A DNA stretch of 64,000 nucleotides from an uncultured Bacteroidia bacterium (GCA_902785575.1 CACZZF010000006.1:78807-142806); one strand, 5' to 3'. Shown: positions 41,801 through 50,892, counted from the stretch's first letter. Numbers and translations are program-made. Notes: generated by a model not told the origin, from the sequence alone.

Positions 41801-42357
41801 CGTTCCGATTCTTTAATGTAACGCAATATCTTCTCCTTTAGCTGTCTCTTCGCTTTCACCAACACACTGGCCGAGCCATTCTCACTTATTCCCAACCTCT
41901 TGCTTATTTCCTTATGCGAGTACCCGTCTATACAATGCAGGTTAAAAACGCTTCTCCTTAAATCCGGAAGAGAGGCTATCAATTCGATAAGTTTCTCTTG
42001 CGGGACAACCGCCATATCTTCTTCCTTCGGATCCTCGACAAAGTCCAAGGGCTTGAAGTCCAGGGATACGGTCCGCCATTTTCGCCGTTTTATCTGGTTC
42101 AATGCCTTGTTGATGGCGATCCGGCGGATCCATCGGAACAAGGAACCCTCCCCCGTGTATTTATACGTTTGTATCTTATCGATGGCTTGGAGCATCGCGT
42201 CCTGCATCAAATCCTTTGACTCGTCCCCGTCGCCCATGTAACGCCTGCAGAGTGTATATACCTTTGCCGCATATCTTCTATACAGCTCATCAGCAGCCAT
42301 TCTGTCCCTCATTGAGCATCGCCTGGCCAATTCCCGCTCATCAATCTCCTTATACAC
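41797..42357 (-). CDS. ECF sigma factor
   Basis: The 186-residue protein has sigma region 2 (YTLCRRYMGDGDESKDLMQD, and FRWIRRIAINKALNQIK) and region 4 (SLPDLRRSVFNLHCIDGYSH). It is followed by the barrel/anti-sigma fusion with a start overlapping its stop. Transcription is divergent from the transporter operon. Confidence 0.9.
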   Translation of the reverse strand: MYKEIDERELARRCSMRDRMAADELYRRYAAKVYTLCRRYMGDGDESKDLMQDAMLQAIDKIQTYKYTGEGSLFRWIRRIAINKALNQIKRRKWRTVSLDFKPLDFVEDPKEEDMAVVPQEKLIELIASLPDLRRSVFNLHCIDGYSHKEISKRLGISENGSASVLVKAKRQLKEKILRYIKESER

Positions 42358-42432
42358 TCATGTTCCGTAAATATAAACGAAGATACATACTTTTAACACA
42401 AGGATACCGGAAATACGTCTCATTATTATTGA

Positions 42433-42486
42433 TGTGTAAAGCCGAAAAGTGTAAAGAGTTGTAAAGACCTTTACACTTTTTACACT
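42433..42486. promoter_or_regulatory. Inverted repeat cluster, candidate sigma-54 activator site
   Basis: AAAAGTGTAAAG (42445-42456) and its exact complement CTTTACACTTTT (42469-42480) form 12-base arms around 13 bases. Further copies of the half site occur at 42433-42440 (TGTGTAAA), 42479-42486 and, downstream, 42564-42571. The block lies 46-99 bases before the sigma-54 promoter. Confidence 0.65.
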
Positions 42487-42531
42487 ATTGGTTTTTACGG
42501 AAATAGTTGATTATCTTTTATTTAACCCAAA

Positions 42532-42546
42532 TGGCACGGTAAATGT
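42532..42546 (+). promoter_or_regulatory. Candidate sigma-54 promoter of the transporter operon
   Basis: TGGCACG-GTAA-ATGT. The -24 part TGGCACG is perfect; the -12 part is ATGT where TTGC is expected. It lies 38-52 bases before ATG 42584. No TAnnTTTG box is seen in the region. Confidence 0.55.
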
Positions 42547-42583
42547 GCCTCCTTTATGGCGAAAGTGTAAAAGAACAATTGTA

Positions 42584-44029
42584 ATGAGAAGAAAAACCCT
42601 TTTTATAGCTTTTATCTGTGTGTATTTAGTGATGACTCTCGGGCCCGTGGATAACTCCTGGGCCCAGGAGTCTTCAAAAGTGATGAGCCTAAAGGACTGC
42701 ATGGAGTACGCCATCTCGAACTCCACGAAGACCCGCATCCAGCAGGCCGCTTCCGGCGACGCCAGGATAGCCCGCAGGGACGCCATCCTCCAGGCTTTCA
42801 CTCCGAATCTCAGCGGTAGCACATATGCCTACTACAATTTCGGACGTTCGATCGACCCGCAGACCAACACCTATTTCACCCAGACCTCATTTCACAACAG
42901 CTATAGCGTCAGCGCCGGATTCGACCTCTTCAACGGATTCCAGGCTGTGAACAACCTCAAGATTTCGAAGACCGGGCTCGCCATAAGCGAATCTCAGGAG
43001 AAACAAGTGGAGGCTGACATTTGCCTCGCCGTGATGGAGGCATATTACAACGTGGTGTATTACAAGCGCTTGGCTGACATCTATGAGGAGCAGGTCGGAG
43101 CCGCCGAAATGGCTCTCAAAAAGGCTGTGAGGCAGGAGGAGCTCGGGCAGAAAGGCCATGCTGACGTGGTGCAGATGGAGGCTGACCTGGCCGACAGGAA
43201 ATATGACCTCACCAATGTGAGGAACTCTTATAAGGACCAGCTTATGACTCTCGGCGACCTGATGTTCTGGCCGCCGGAGGAGGAGTTGGTTGTTGATACG
43301 AATGTCAGATCCTTCGCTGACGCTAGATCCTTCGCTGGCGCTCAGGATGACAGAAGGGGCGCTCAGGATGACAGAAGGGGCGCTCAGGATGACAACAGTG
43401 TCATTCTGAGGGAGCAGAAGGCGACCGAAGAATCTGTTATCGCCTTCGCCCTGGAGAACAATCCTCAGATAAAGATCGCTGAGGGAACGATGCTCAACGC
43501 CAAAAGGGAGCTCAGCACGACCAAAGGTCAACTTCTTCCTTCTCTGGGATTATATGCCGGATGGAGCACCACATATTACACCTACCAGGGCGCTCAGACC
43601 AATCCTTTCCGTGACCAATTCAGGAATAATGGTGGAGAATATGTCGAGATGTCGATGTCAATCCCTATCTGGGGTAAGCTGCAGAAGCAGTCGAGAATCG
43701 CCAAGCAGCGCAACGCATTGACGAAGGCCACCGCGGAATATGACCAGAAGCGTCGTGACGTTGAGAGTGAGGTCAGAAGGGCAATCCAGGACCGTGACGG
43801 CAGCGAGGCCGCATACGACCAGGCCCGCTACAAGTCTGAGGTCCAAGAGGAGGCTTACAACCTCAATCTCAAGAAGATGGAGCAAGGGCTTATCTCTCCT
43901 CTGGAGCTTCAGACCGCGACCAACAACTACCTTAAATCAAAAGCGGACGAGATGAACTCGCTTTACAAATATCTCATTAAAGATGCTGTCGTGAAGTACT
44001 TTGGTGGCATTGAATACATTAACCAATAG
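42584..44029 (+). CDS. TolC-type outer membrane efflux protein
   Basis: I start at 42584, which opens a signal peptide (residues 1-27, ending WAQ). The 481-residue protein has the two-fold TolC repeat with strands (YYNFGRSIDPQTN; SMSIPIWGKLQKQ) and long helices (from MEAYYNVVYYKRLADIYEEQ). It makes the outer-membrane channel of a tripartite ABC exporter with the following adaptor and permeases. An extended family A insertion at residues about 242-284 contains a 7-residue unit (RGAQDD-type) repeated three times, at the middle of the protein between the two repeats. Its stop is TAG, sharing bases with the next element. Confidence 0.87.
   Translation: MRRKTLFIAFICVYLVMTLGPVDNSWAQESSKVMSLKDCMEYAISNSTKTRIQQAASGDARIARRDAILQAFTPNLSGSTYAYYNFGRSIDPQTNTYFTQTSFHNSYSVSAGFDLFNGFQAVNNLKISKTGLAISESQEKQVEADICLAVMEAYYNVVYYKRLADIYEEQVGAAEMALKKAVRQEELGQKGHADVVQMEADLADRKYDLTNVRNSYKDQLMTLGDLMFWPPEEELVVDTNVRSFADARSFAGAQDDRRGAQDDRRGAQDDNSVILREQKATEESVIAFALENNPQIKIAEGTMLNAKRELSTTKGQLLPSLGLYAGWSTTYYTYQGAQTNPFRDQFRNNGGEYVEMSMSIPIWGKLQKQSRIAKQRNALTKATAEYDQKRRDVESEVRRAIQDRDGSEAAYDQARYKSEVQEEAYNLNLKKMEQGLISPLELQTATNNYLKSKADEMNSLYKYLIKDAVVKYFGGIEYINQ
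43308..43434. repeat. Expanded family A cluster in the TolC gene, including a 21-base tandem repeat
   Basis: GATCCTTCGCTGACG and GATCCTTCGCTGGCG at the left, three tandem 21-base units starting at about 43337, 43358 and 43379, then an inverted copy GTCATTCTGAGGG up to CGAAGAATC. 21 bases equals seven codons, so tandem growth keeps the frame. Confidence 0.8.
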
Positions 44030-44093
44030 ATTCTTCAATCGCTACGCTCTTTCAGAATGACACCAAATGTCATTCTGAGCGAAGCGAAGAATC
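44029..44093. repeat. Facing pair of family A elements after the TolC gene
   Basis: The first starts with the final G of the TAG stop (GATTCTTCAATCG) and ends CAGAATGAC at 44061; the second runs GTCATTCTGAGCG to GAAGAATC at 44069-44093. Together they form a long hairpin between two genes of the operon. Confidence 0.8.
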
Positions 44094-44118
44094 TGAAAAA
44101 AGAATAATAATAAGCACT

Positions 44119-45375
44119 ATGGATAAGATCATCGAAAAGAAAACAGGTTGGAGAGTGGCTTTCACGAAGAAAGCGCTGCCGTGGTGGTTGGGTGCCCTTT
44201 TGGGAATATTCATCATCTACCTGATAGCCCGTCCCAACAACAAGACCCTGCGGGTGGACAAGGACACGCTTACCGTCAGCACTGCCGTCAAAGGCGAGTT
44301 CAACGACTACATCCGTGTCAGCGGAAGGGTGCAGCCTATGACCACCATCCAGCTGTCCCCCCAGGAAGGCGGAATGGTCCAGACGATTCTGATCGAGGAA
44401 GGTTCCAAGGTCAAGGCGGGAGATCCGATCCTCATCCTGTCCAATGACAACCTGGACCTCCAGATCCTGAACGCCGAGGCGGAACTCGCTGAAAAAGAGA
44501 ATATTCTGCGAAACACCCAGATACAGATGGAGCAGCAGAAGCTCGACGTGCGTCAGAATGAGCTCGAGTACGGCACCAACGTGGAGAAACTCCGCAGGGC
44601 ATACGAGCAGCAGAAAGCCCTCTATGAGGACAAGCTGATCGCCCGTGAGGACTACCTGAAGGCCAAGGAGGACTATGACCTCTCACTCAAGAAATATGAC
44701 CTTATCCGTGAGCGTTCCCGCCAGGACAGCCTGTACCGGGGCACCCAGGTGGACAGGATGGAAGAGAGCCTTGAGAATATGCTCCTCAACATGCAGATGA
44801 TCCGCAAGCGTAAGGGGAACCTCATCGTGAAGGCTCCGATTGACGGTGAGCTCGGACTTCTGGATGTGGTCCTTGGCCAGACAATCGCCAGCGGAGCCAA
44901 GATCGGACAAATCAACTCTGTCGGGACTTATAAGGTTGAGGCTCAGATAGATGAGCATTATATTGACCGTGTTGTCTCCGGCCTTGAGGCCACCTTCGAG
45001 CGCCAGGGCGAGACATACGCCACCAGCATCCGCAAGGTCTATCCAGAGGTGCGTGACGGCAAGTTCAAGGCTGATTTCAAGTTCGAGGGCGAGCAGCCGG
45101 ACAACATCAGGGCAGGGCAGACATATTACCTGAATCTCCAGCTTGGGCAGCCTGAGGAGGCGGTCATCATCCCTCGCGGCACCTTCTATCAGAAAACCGG
45201 CGGAAAATGGATTTACGTTGTTAATAAAGAAGGTAACAAGGCCGTCAAGAGAGAGATACGCATCGGACGCCAAAACCCTCAGTATTACGAGGTTCTGGAA
45301 GGTCTTGAGCCCGGTGAGAAGGTCATCACCTCCGGCTACGATACATACGGTGATTCTGATGTGCTGGTTTTTTAA
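44119..45375 (+). CDS. HlyD/MacA-type periplasmic adaptor
   Basis: The 418-residue protein has a membrane helix (about 22-40), a lipoyl half (QEGGMVQTILIEEGSKVKAG), a long coiled coil (about 117-215), the second lipoyl part (VKAPIDGELGL) and beta-barrel and proximal domains (from VEAQIDEHYID; GLEPGEKVITSGYD). It bridges the inner-membrane permeases and the TolC-like channel. It is followed by an element directly after its TAA stop. Confidence 0.9.
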   Translation: MDKIIEKKTGWRVAFTKKALPWWLGALLGIFIIYLIARPNNKTLRVDKDTLTVSTAVKGEFNDYIRVSGRVQPMTTIQLSPQEGGMVQTILIEEGSKVKAGDPILILSNDNLDLQILNAEAELAEKENILRNTQIQMEQQKLDVRQNELEYGTNVEKLRRAYEQQKALYEDKLIAREDYLKAKEDYDLSLKKYDLIRERSRQDSLYRGTQVDRMEESLENMLLNMQMIRKRKGNLIVKAPIDGELGLLDVVLGQTIASGAKIGQINSVGTYKVEAQIDEHYIDRVVSGLEATFERQGETYATSIRKVYPEVRDGKFKADFKFEGEQPDNIRAGQTYYLNLQLGQPEEAVIIPRGTFYQKTGGKWIYVVNKEGNKAVKREIRIGRQNPQYYEVLEGLEPGEKVITSGYDTYGDSDVLVF

Positions 45376-45377
45376 CT

Positions 45378-45402
45378 GTCATTCTGAGCGAAGCGAAGAA
45401 TC
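45378..45402. repeat. Family A element (minimal form) between adaptor and permease 1
   Basis: It runs GTCATTCTGAGCG to GAAGAATC, starting two bases after the adaptor stop TAA. Confidence 0.8.
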
Positions 45403-45438
45403 TGCGAAAATAAGAATATGAAAACTGAATAAAACAAA

Positions 45439-47778
45439 ATGAAGTTATTCAGAAAGACAGGGGTTTCGACGGTGATCAATGTCATCGGGATGGGGGTCGC
45501 TCTGGCGGCCGCGATGATCCTGATGGTGCAGGTTCGCTGGGATGCCACCTTCGACAAAAACTTCGAGGGACACGAGCGGGTGTTCCGAATGGAGAACAAC
45601 TGGATAGATCAGGGGCTTTTCAGCACACATATCAGCCGGCCGTTCATCGAAAGGGCACGTGATGCCAGCCCGAATATCGAAGCCGTAGGCACCTTGTCAA
45701 ACCAAGGGGAGCAGATATTCTACAGGGAGGGGGACAAGGAATCGGCCATAACGATTCCGGCAGTTCTGGTGGACAGCGCAATGTTCTCGGTATTCCCTTT
45801 CGAGTGGGTGGAAGGTTCGGCCAAGGACTTCACCGTCCCAGGTAACGCCGTTCTGAATGAGACCTTCGCCAAAATGATATTCGGGGAAGATAGCGCCATT
45901 GGAAAGACGCTTCATACCGGTAACATCTCCTCCCGTATTATTGGTGTATTCAAGAATTCGCCGCGCAACTACAGTATGCATTGCGGGATTATCGCGAACA
46001 TCGGGGACAATAATCTGGAGGAATTTAGCGAATGGTCGTACGGTTCTTTCTTCAAGTTGAAAGATCCTTCTCTGGCTAAAGAGACGGAGGACGCGATATG
46101 TACCGCTCTCAAGGAATACATATCGTCCGATGAAGAGACCCTGGCAGAATGGCGCAACGGATTCAGGATTTCCCAAATCCACGAGGCTCACTTTGAAAGG
46201 GATGTGAAGGCTGATGTTTCCAGCGCCAACAAAGCCATTACCATCACGTTGGCGGCCATCGCTATCCTGCTGATTCTCATTGCCATAATCAATTTCATCA
46301 ACTTCGCCTTCGCGGAGATTCCGTTCCGGATAAAGAACATCAACACAAGGAAGGTTCTTGGTGAGGGCAGAGGGTTCCTCATCGGCCGTCAACTCGCCCA
46401 CGCCGGACTTATCGCCCTGGCGGCATTCGGAGTGGCCTGCCTGACAGTTCACATTATCTCAGGGACTTCCTGGGCATCCTACGTCTCTGATTCCCTGAAG
46501 CTTAAGGATATTCCCGGAATACTCGCCCTTACCTTTTGCGTGGCGTTGGTCTCAGCAGTAGTGGCCGGAATCGCCCCAGCATTATATTCCACGTCGCAAC
46601 CCGCTGCCCTAGTGCTGAAAGGCTCCTACGGGACTAGCGTAAAGGGACGTGCACTGAGAAACGCCCTGGTGGCGCTCCAGTTCGTGCTGTCATTCATATT
46701 CATAATTATGGCCCTCTACGTGTCGGTCCAGACCAAGTATATGATCCGCAAGGACATGGGCTTCAGCCAGGCCCGGGTTCTCCAGGTCTGGTGCGGCTAT
46801 CACGCCGGCGGACAGCATGAAGCGTTGGAATCCAAACTGTTGCAGAATCCTTCGATTGAGGCGGCGACATTCTCTGACAACATGATTGTCTCAGACCAAA
46901 AGATGGGATGGGGCCGCACAGGCGACGACGGGAAACAAGTCTTCTTTGAGGTGCTTCCGGTCACTGATGACTTCCTGAGGTTCTTCGGCCTCCAGATACT
47001 GGAAGGTCGTGATTTCCAGGCTTCTGACAACCAGAGTGAGACCGGTGTTTTCATTGCGAACGAGAACTTTATCCAGAAATTCCCGCAGTACCACGTTGGC
47101 AGCCAGGTTGGCGGCCATGTGGACAAAACCGAGATTGTCGGAATCGTCAAGGACTTCAATTTCAAGAGTCTCCAGCATCCGATGGAGCCGCTGATGCTCT
47201 TGGTTTGGGGTAAGACTCAATGGCGCAATTTCAGCACTATGTATGTCAGGATGGCCCCTGGAGCCGACTTCAAGGAAGTATCCGAATACATAAAAAAATC
47301 AGTCTGTGAGTTTGACCAGACCAGGGAGCCGGACCAGGTTAATGTCCGCCATCTCGACGAATGGATCGAGAATATGTACAAAGAGGAAGAGTCGCTCGGA
47401 AAACTCATCACCATCGCTTCCTTCGTGGCCTTGCTCATCGCTATCATCGGGATCATCGGCCTGGTGTTCTTTGAGACTCAGTTCCTCCGCAAGGAGATCG
47501 CAGTGCGGCGTGTTAATGGAGCAACCGTCGAGAGCATACTCGGGATGATCAATCGGAAGTACTTGATTATGGCGGTAATAAGCTTCATTATCGCCTCGCC
47601 TGTGGCATATATGATCATTACCCATTGGCGGAAAGGCTTCGCATATCAATCTCCCGTACCGGTGTGGATATTCATAGCGGCTCTTGCCTTCGTGGCGGCA
47701 GTCACCTTCGGTGTCGTCACCCTCCAGAGCTGGCGAGCGGCGAATGCCAACCCAGTCGATAGTTTGAAGAATGAATAG
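45439..47778 (+). CDS. ABC permease 1, MacB/FtsX type
   Basis: The 779-residue protein has the layout of the duplicated FtsX family: helix 1 (about 12-30), a large periplasmic domain, three helices (from ITITLAAIAILLILIAII), helix 5 (ALVALQFVLSFIFIIM), a second periplasmic domain and three C-terminal helices. The motif FLRKEIAVRRVNGAT is the FtsX coupling region. It exports an unknown substrate or extrudes a lipoprotein-like cargo, as MacB does. The stop TAG shares a base with the following element. Confidence 0.85.
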   Translation: MKLFRKTGVSTVINVIGMGVALAAAMILMVQVRWDATFDKNFEGHERVFRMENNWIDQGLFSTHISRPFIERARDASPNIEAVGTLSNQGEQIFYREGDKESAITIPAVLVDSAMFSVFPFEWVEGSAKDFTVPGNAVLNETFAKMIFGEDSAIGKTLHTGNISSRIIGVFKNSPRNYSMHCGIIANIGDNNLEEFSEWSYGSFFKLKDPSLAKETEDAICTALKEYISSDEETLAEWRNGFRISQIHEAHFERDVKADVSSANKAITITLAAIAILLILIAIINFINFAFAEIPFRIKNINTRKVLGEGRGFLIGRQLAHAGLIALAAFGVACLTVHIISGTSWASYVSDSLKLKDIPGILALTFCVALVSAVVAGIAPALYSTSQPAALVLKGSYGTSVKGRALRNALVALQFVLSFIFIIMALYVSVQTKYMIRKDMGFSQARVLQVWCGYHAGGQHEALESKLLQNPSIEAATFSDNMIVSDQKMGWGRTGDDGKQVFFEVLPVTDDFLRFFGLQILEGRDFQASDNQSETGVFIANENFIQKFPQYHVGSQVGGHVDKTEIVGIVKDFNFKSLQHPMEPLMLLVWGKTQWRNFSTMYVRMAPGADFKEVSEYIKKSVCEFDQTREPDQVNVRHLDEWIENMYKEEESLGKLITIASFVALLIAIIGIIGLVFFETQFLRKEIAVRRVNGATVESILGMINRKYLIMAVISFIIASPVAYMIITHWRKGFAYQSPVPVWIFIAALAFVAAVTFGVVTLQSWRAANANPVDSLKNE

Positions 47779-47802
47779 ATTCTTCGCTTCGCTCAGAATG
47801 AC
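47778..47802. repeat. Family A element (minimal form) after permease 1
   Basis: It begins at the G of the TAG stop and runs GATTCTTCGCTTCGC to CAGAATGAC. Confidence 0.8.
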
Positions 47803-47850
47803 ATAATAAACAATAGAATAATAAGTTAAACAAATTAATATCAAAAAGTT

Positions 47851-48531
47851 ATGATTAAAGTTTCCAACCTTTGCAAAGTCTTCCGGACGGAAGAGATCGA
47901 GACCACTGCTCTCAATGGTGTTTCCTTCGAAATCAAAGACGGCGAGTTCGTCGCCATTATGGGACCGTCGGGATGCGGCAAGTCAACCCTTCTGAACATC
48001 CTCGGCCTTTTGGATAACCCTACTTCTGGAAGCTATGAACTTCTCGGCACCGAGGTCGGTGGCCTGAAGGAAAAGGAGCGCACCAAGTTCCGCAAGGGAA
48101 ACATCGGCTTCGTGTTCCAGAGCTTCAATCTGATCGACGAACTCAATGTGTATGAGAACATTGAGCTGCCGCTGCGCTACCTGAACATCAGCGCCAGCGA
48201 ACGTAAGGCCAAGGTTACGGAGATCATGAAGCGCATGGCCATCAGCCACCGCGCCCAGCATTTCCCGCAGCAACTCTCCGGAGGTCAGCAGCAGAGGGTG
48301 GCTATCGCCCGTGCCGTTGTGGCCGGCCCGAAGCTGATCCTCGCCGATGAGCCTACCGGTAACCTGGATTCCAAGAACGGCAAGGAAGTGATGGACCTGC
48401 TGAAGGAACTCAACGCCGAAGGCACGACCATCGTCATGGTGACCCACTCCCAGAAGGACGCCGCCTGCGCCCAGCGCACGATTGACCTCTTCGACGGCCA
48501 GATCGTCTCAGACGTCAAGAACGAGCTTTAG
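47851..48531 (+). CDS. ABC transporter ATPase, MacB/LolD type
   Basis: The 226-residue protein has Walker A (GPSGCGKST), the signature LSGGQQQRVAIARA, Walker B (LILADEPTGNLDS) and the H loop (VMVTHSQ). It is the only ATPase gene in the array, so it must serve most or all of the permeases. It lies between permeases 1 and 2, and its TAG stop is shared with an element. Confidence 0.93.
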   Translation: MIKVSNLCKVFRTEEIETTALNGVSFEIKDGEFVAIMGPSGCGKSTLLNILGLLDNPTSGSYELLGTEVGGLKEKERTKFRKGNIGFVFQSFNLIDELNVYENIELPLRYLNISASERKAKVTEIMKRMAISHRAQHFPQQLSGGQQQRVAIARAVVAGPKLILADEPTGNLDSKNGKEVMDLLKELNAEGTTIVMVTHSQKDAACAQRTIDLFDGQIVSDVKNEL

Positions 48532-48556
48532 ATTCTTCGCTGACGCTCAGAATGAC
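48531..48556. repeat. Family A element spanning the ATPase stop and the permease 2 start
   Basis: It runs GATTCTTCGCTGACGC to CAGAATGAC. The first base is the G of the TAG stop, and its AATGAC end supplies the ATG of permease 2 (48552). Confidence 0.85.
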
Positions 48557-50891
48557 AAAAAACGGTATTCTAATCAAGGTCCTGTCCCTGGGTATCGGGT
48601 TGGCCGTGGGCATCGTGCTCATTGCCAAGGTGTTCTTTGAGCTGAGTTACGACAGCTTCTACAAGGACATCGACCAGGTGTACACCATTAACACCTGGTA
48701 CTCCCATCAAGGGGAAGAAAAGGATTTTGGCCAGGTGAGCGGCGCCGTGGCCGTTGGTTTCATGGAAGAGGTTCCGGGCGTGGAGGTGGGCACGCGCACC
48801 ACCTTTGTCTTCAACGGAGACACTTACCTGGATGAGGACGGCAACAAGCTCAAAGCCACGCTTGTTTGTGCCGATACCTGTTTCTTTAAGGTCTTCGACC
48901 GGTCGATACTGGTTGGTGATCCTGTGAAGGTGTTGAGCAAGTGGGGCAGCGTGATGGTGAGCAGGAGCTTCGCGGAGAAGTTGGGCGGTGTGCAGGAGGC
49001 AATCGGCAAGCAGGTTTACAACGAGGACATGGAGGGACTGAAACTCTCCATCGAGGGCGTGTTCGAGGACTTCCCGAAGAACGGCAGCCTGGATTATGAC
49101 ATCCTGCTTTCTATGGACACCTACGGCAAACAGAGCACGGACAACTGGCTAGGCAATGACCGATATAAAGGCTATGTAAAACTGATGCCGAGTGTGGACC
49201 CGAACACGCTCACGGATGCTATTAGGAAGATGCAGGAGGCGCACCAGCCACTGGAGCGGATCGAGGCGCAGGGAACCAGCTTGAAGTATTTCCTGAAACC
49301 CTTCAGCAAGATGCACACGTCCGACCCGGAGGTGAAGTCGCAGGTGATACTGCTGTCCATCGTGGCGGCGCTGCTAATCCTGATTTCCTTGCTGAACTAC
49401 ATCCTGATCGTTATCTCTTCGATGGTGAAGCGTTCCAAGGAAGTGGGTGTACGCAAGTGCTATGGCGCGGAAGGGAAGCATATTTACGGGATGCTGACGA
49501 AGGAAGCGCTGCTGCATATTTTGCTGTCACTTGCCCTCGCCTTCGTTATCATTTTCGCTGGCCGGAGCATCGTGGAGAACCTGCTTGGGGTGCCGTTCCA
49601 GACGCTGCTGGTGCCGCAGAGCATGATGGCCGTCATCGCTGTTCTGGTATTCGTCCTTGTCATTTCAATAGTGGTCCCCGCCGAACTGTACCAGCGGATT
49701 CCGGTCTATGCCGCCTTGAAAAACTACACGGAGAACTCCAGAAACTGGAAGCTGGGCCTCCTTGGCGTCCAGGTGCTTATCAACGTGTTTCTGGTGGTGA
49801 TGATGCTTATCATCGGCCGGCAGTATCAGAAAGTGTCCCATGCCGATACGGGTTATGATTATGATAACCTATACTATATCAGCCTCTTTGACGGGGATAG
49901 GCAGGCTATCACCCGTGCCGTCCGTACACTGGAGAGCTTGCCGGAAGTGAGTGGCGTGGCAACCGCCTACAATCTGCCCTTCAACGGCTCCAACGGTGAC
50001 AATGTCTATTTGCCGGACGATGACAGGGAGCTGTTCAATATCGCCGACCAATATGAATGTTCCGACGGTTTCTACGACCTGATGGGCATTGAGTTCCTGG
50101 AGGGTCGCGCACCCAGGGATTCCTCTGAAATCGTTGTGGATGAGAAGTTTGTGAAGAAAATGGCTGAGTTTACGGACTGGAGTGACGGCGCCGTGGGCAA
50201 GCAGGTGTTCATCACTGGCCACGACCGTTCGAGCGATACGGAGAGACGTTATTTCACCATTTCCGGTGTGTACAAGAGTTACCTCATCGGAAACCTGACC
50301 GGCGTGGATCCACGCCCCAGCGCCCTGTTCTATGGGGAAATTGGAAGTATGTCTTCCTGGATGCCGCATGTGCTGTTCAAACTTGATGCTTCGGCCAATG
50401 GCCTTAGCATGACAAAAAAAGCGCTGGAGCAGGCCTTGGAAGGCCGGGAGATTAATATCGTTTCTTACGAGGAGGAGATGCGTGCCGCATACTCCGACAG
50501 CAAGAAGATGCGCGATACGATGGCCATTGGGGCCGTGTTCTCTCTGCTGATCGCCCTGCTGGGCCTCATCGGCTTCATCCGCGACGAGTCTCTGCGCCGC
50601 AGCAAGGAAATGGCCGTGCGCAAGATCAATGGCGCCACCACCCGGGACATCCTGGGCACCTTTGCCAAAGACATCATGAAACTGTCCGTTGTGATGGCCG
50701 TCATCGCCTGCGTCGCGGCATTCTTCGTGGCTCATAAGTGGCTGGAGCAGTTTGCCGAGAAGGTCTCGCTGAATCCGCTTTACTTCATCGGAGGAGCCGT
50801 GCTGGTGCTGCTGGTTGTGCTGGGTGTGGTGGTGCTGAACTGCCTTCGCATCGCCCGTGCCAACCCCGTTGAATCGCTAAAGAATGAGTAG
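48552..50891 (+). CDS. ABC permease 2, MacB/FtsX type
   Basis: The 779-residue protein shows the duplicated FtsX layout with VKRSKEVGVRKCYGAEG after helix 2-3 and SLRRSKEMAVRKINGATTRD in the C-terminal domain. Its start MTKNGILIKVLSLGIGL lacks the few extra residues seen in permease 1 (MKLFRKTG), because the start codon comes from the palindromic element. The 3' end overlaps or abuts permease 3 with one base between. The codon use is richer in G and C than that of the flanking genes in the array. Confidence 0.85.
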   Translation: MTKNGILIKVLSLGIGLAVGIVLIAKVFFELSYDSFYKDIDQVYTINTWYSHQGEEKDFGQVSGAVAVGFMEEVPGVEVGTRTTFVFNGDTYLDEDGNKLKATLVCADTCFFKVFDRSILVGDPVKVLSKWGSVMVSRSFAEKLGGVQEAIGKQVYNEDMEGLKLSIEGVFEDFPKNGSLDYDILLSMDTYGKQSTDNWLGNDRYKGYVKLMPSVDPNTLTDAIRKMQEAHQPLERIEAQGTSLKYFLKPFSKMHTSDPEVKSQVILLSIVAALLILISLLNYILIVISSMVKRSKEVGVRKCYGAEGKHIYGMLTKEALLHILLSLALAFVIIFAGRSIVENLLGVPFQTLLVPQSMMAVIAVLVFVLVISIVVPAELYQRIPVYAALKNYTENSRNWKLGLLGVQVLINVFLVVMMLIIGRQYQKVSHADTGYDYDNLYYISLFDGDRQAITRAVRTLESLPEVSGVATAYNLPFNGSNGDNVYLPDDDRELFNIADQYECSDGFYDLMGIEFLEGRAPRDSSEIVVDEKFVKKMAEFTDWSDGAVGKQVFITGHDRSSDTERRYFTISGVYKSYLIGNLTGVDPRPSALFYGEIGSMSSWMPHVLFKLDASANGLSMTKKALEQALEGREINIVSYEEEMRAAYSDSKKMRDTMAIGAVFSLLIALLGLIGFIRDESLRRSKEMAVRKINGATTRDILGTFAKDIMKLSVVMAVIACVAAFFVAHKWLEQFAEKVSLNPLYFIGGAVLVLLVVLGVVVLNCLRIARANPVESLKNE

Positions 50892-50892
50892 T

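Noticed and set aside
43337..43400. Possible CRISPR array
   Set aside because: The units are contiguous 21-base tandem repeats without spacers, inside a coding frame.
45372..45599. Minus-strand small frame ending in RFAQND
   Set aside because: It arises because the intergenic element is open in several frames; no start signals or homology support a gene.
47778..47802. Family A elements as intrinsic terminators
   Set aside because: No T run follows the weak 5-bp stem, and the genes downstream are in the same array, so termination is not supported.
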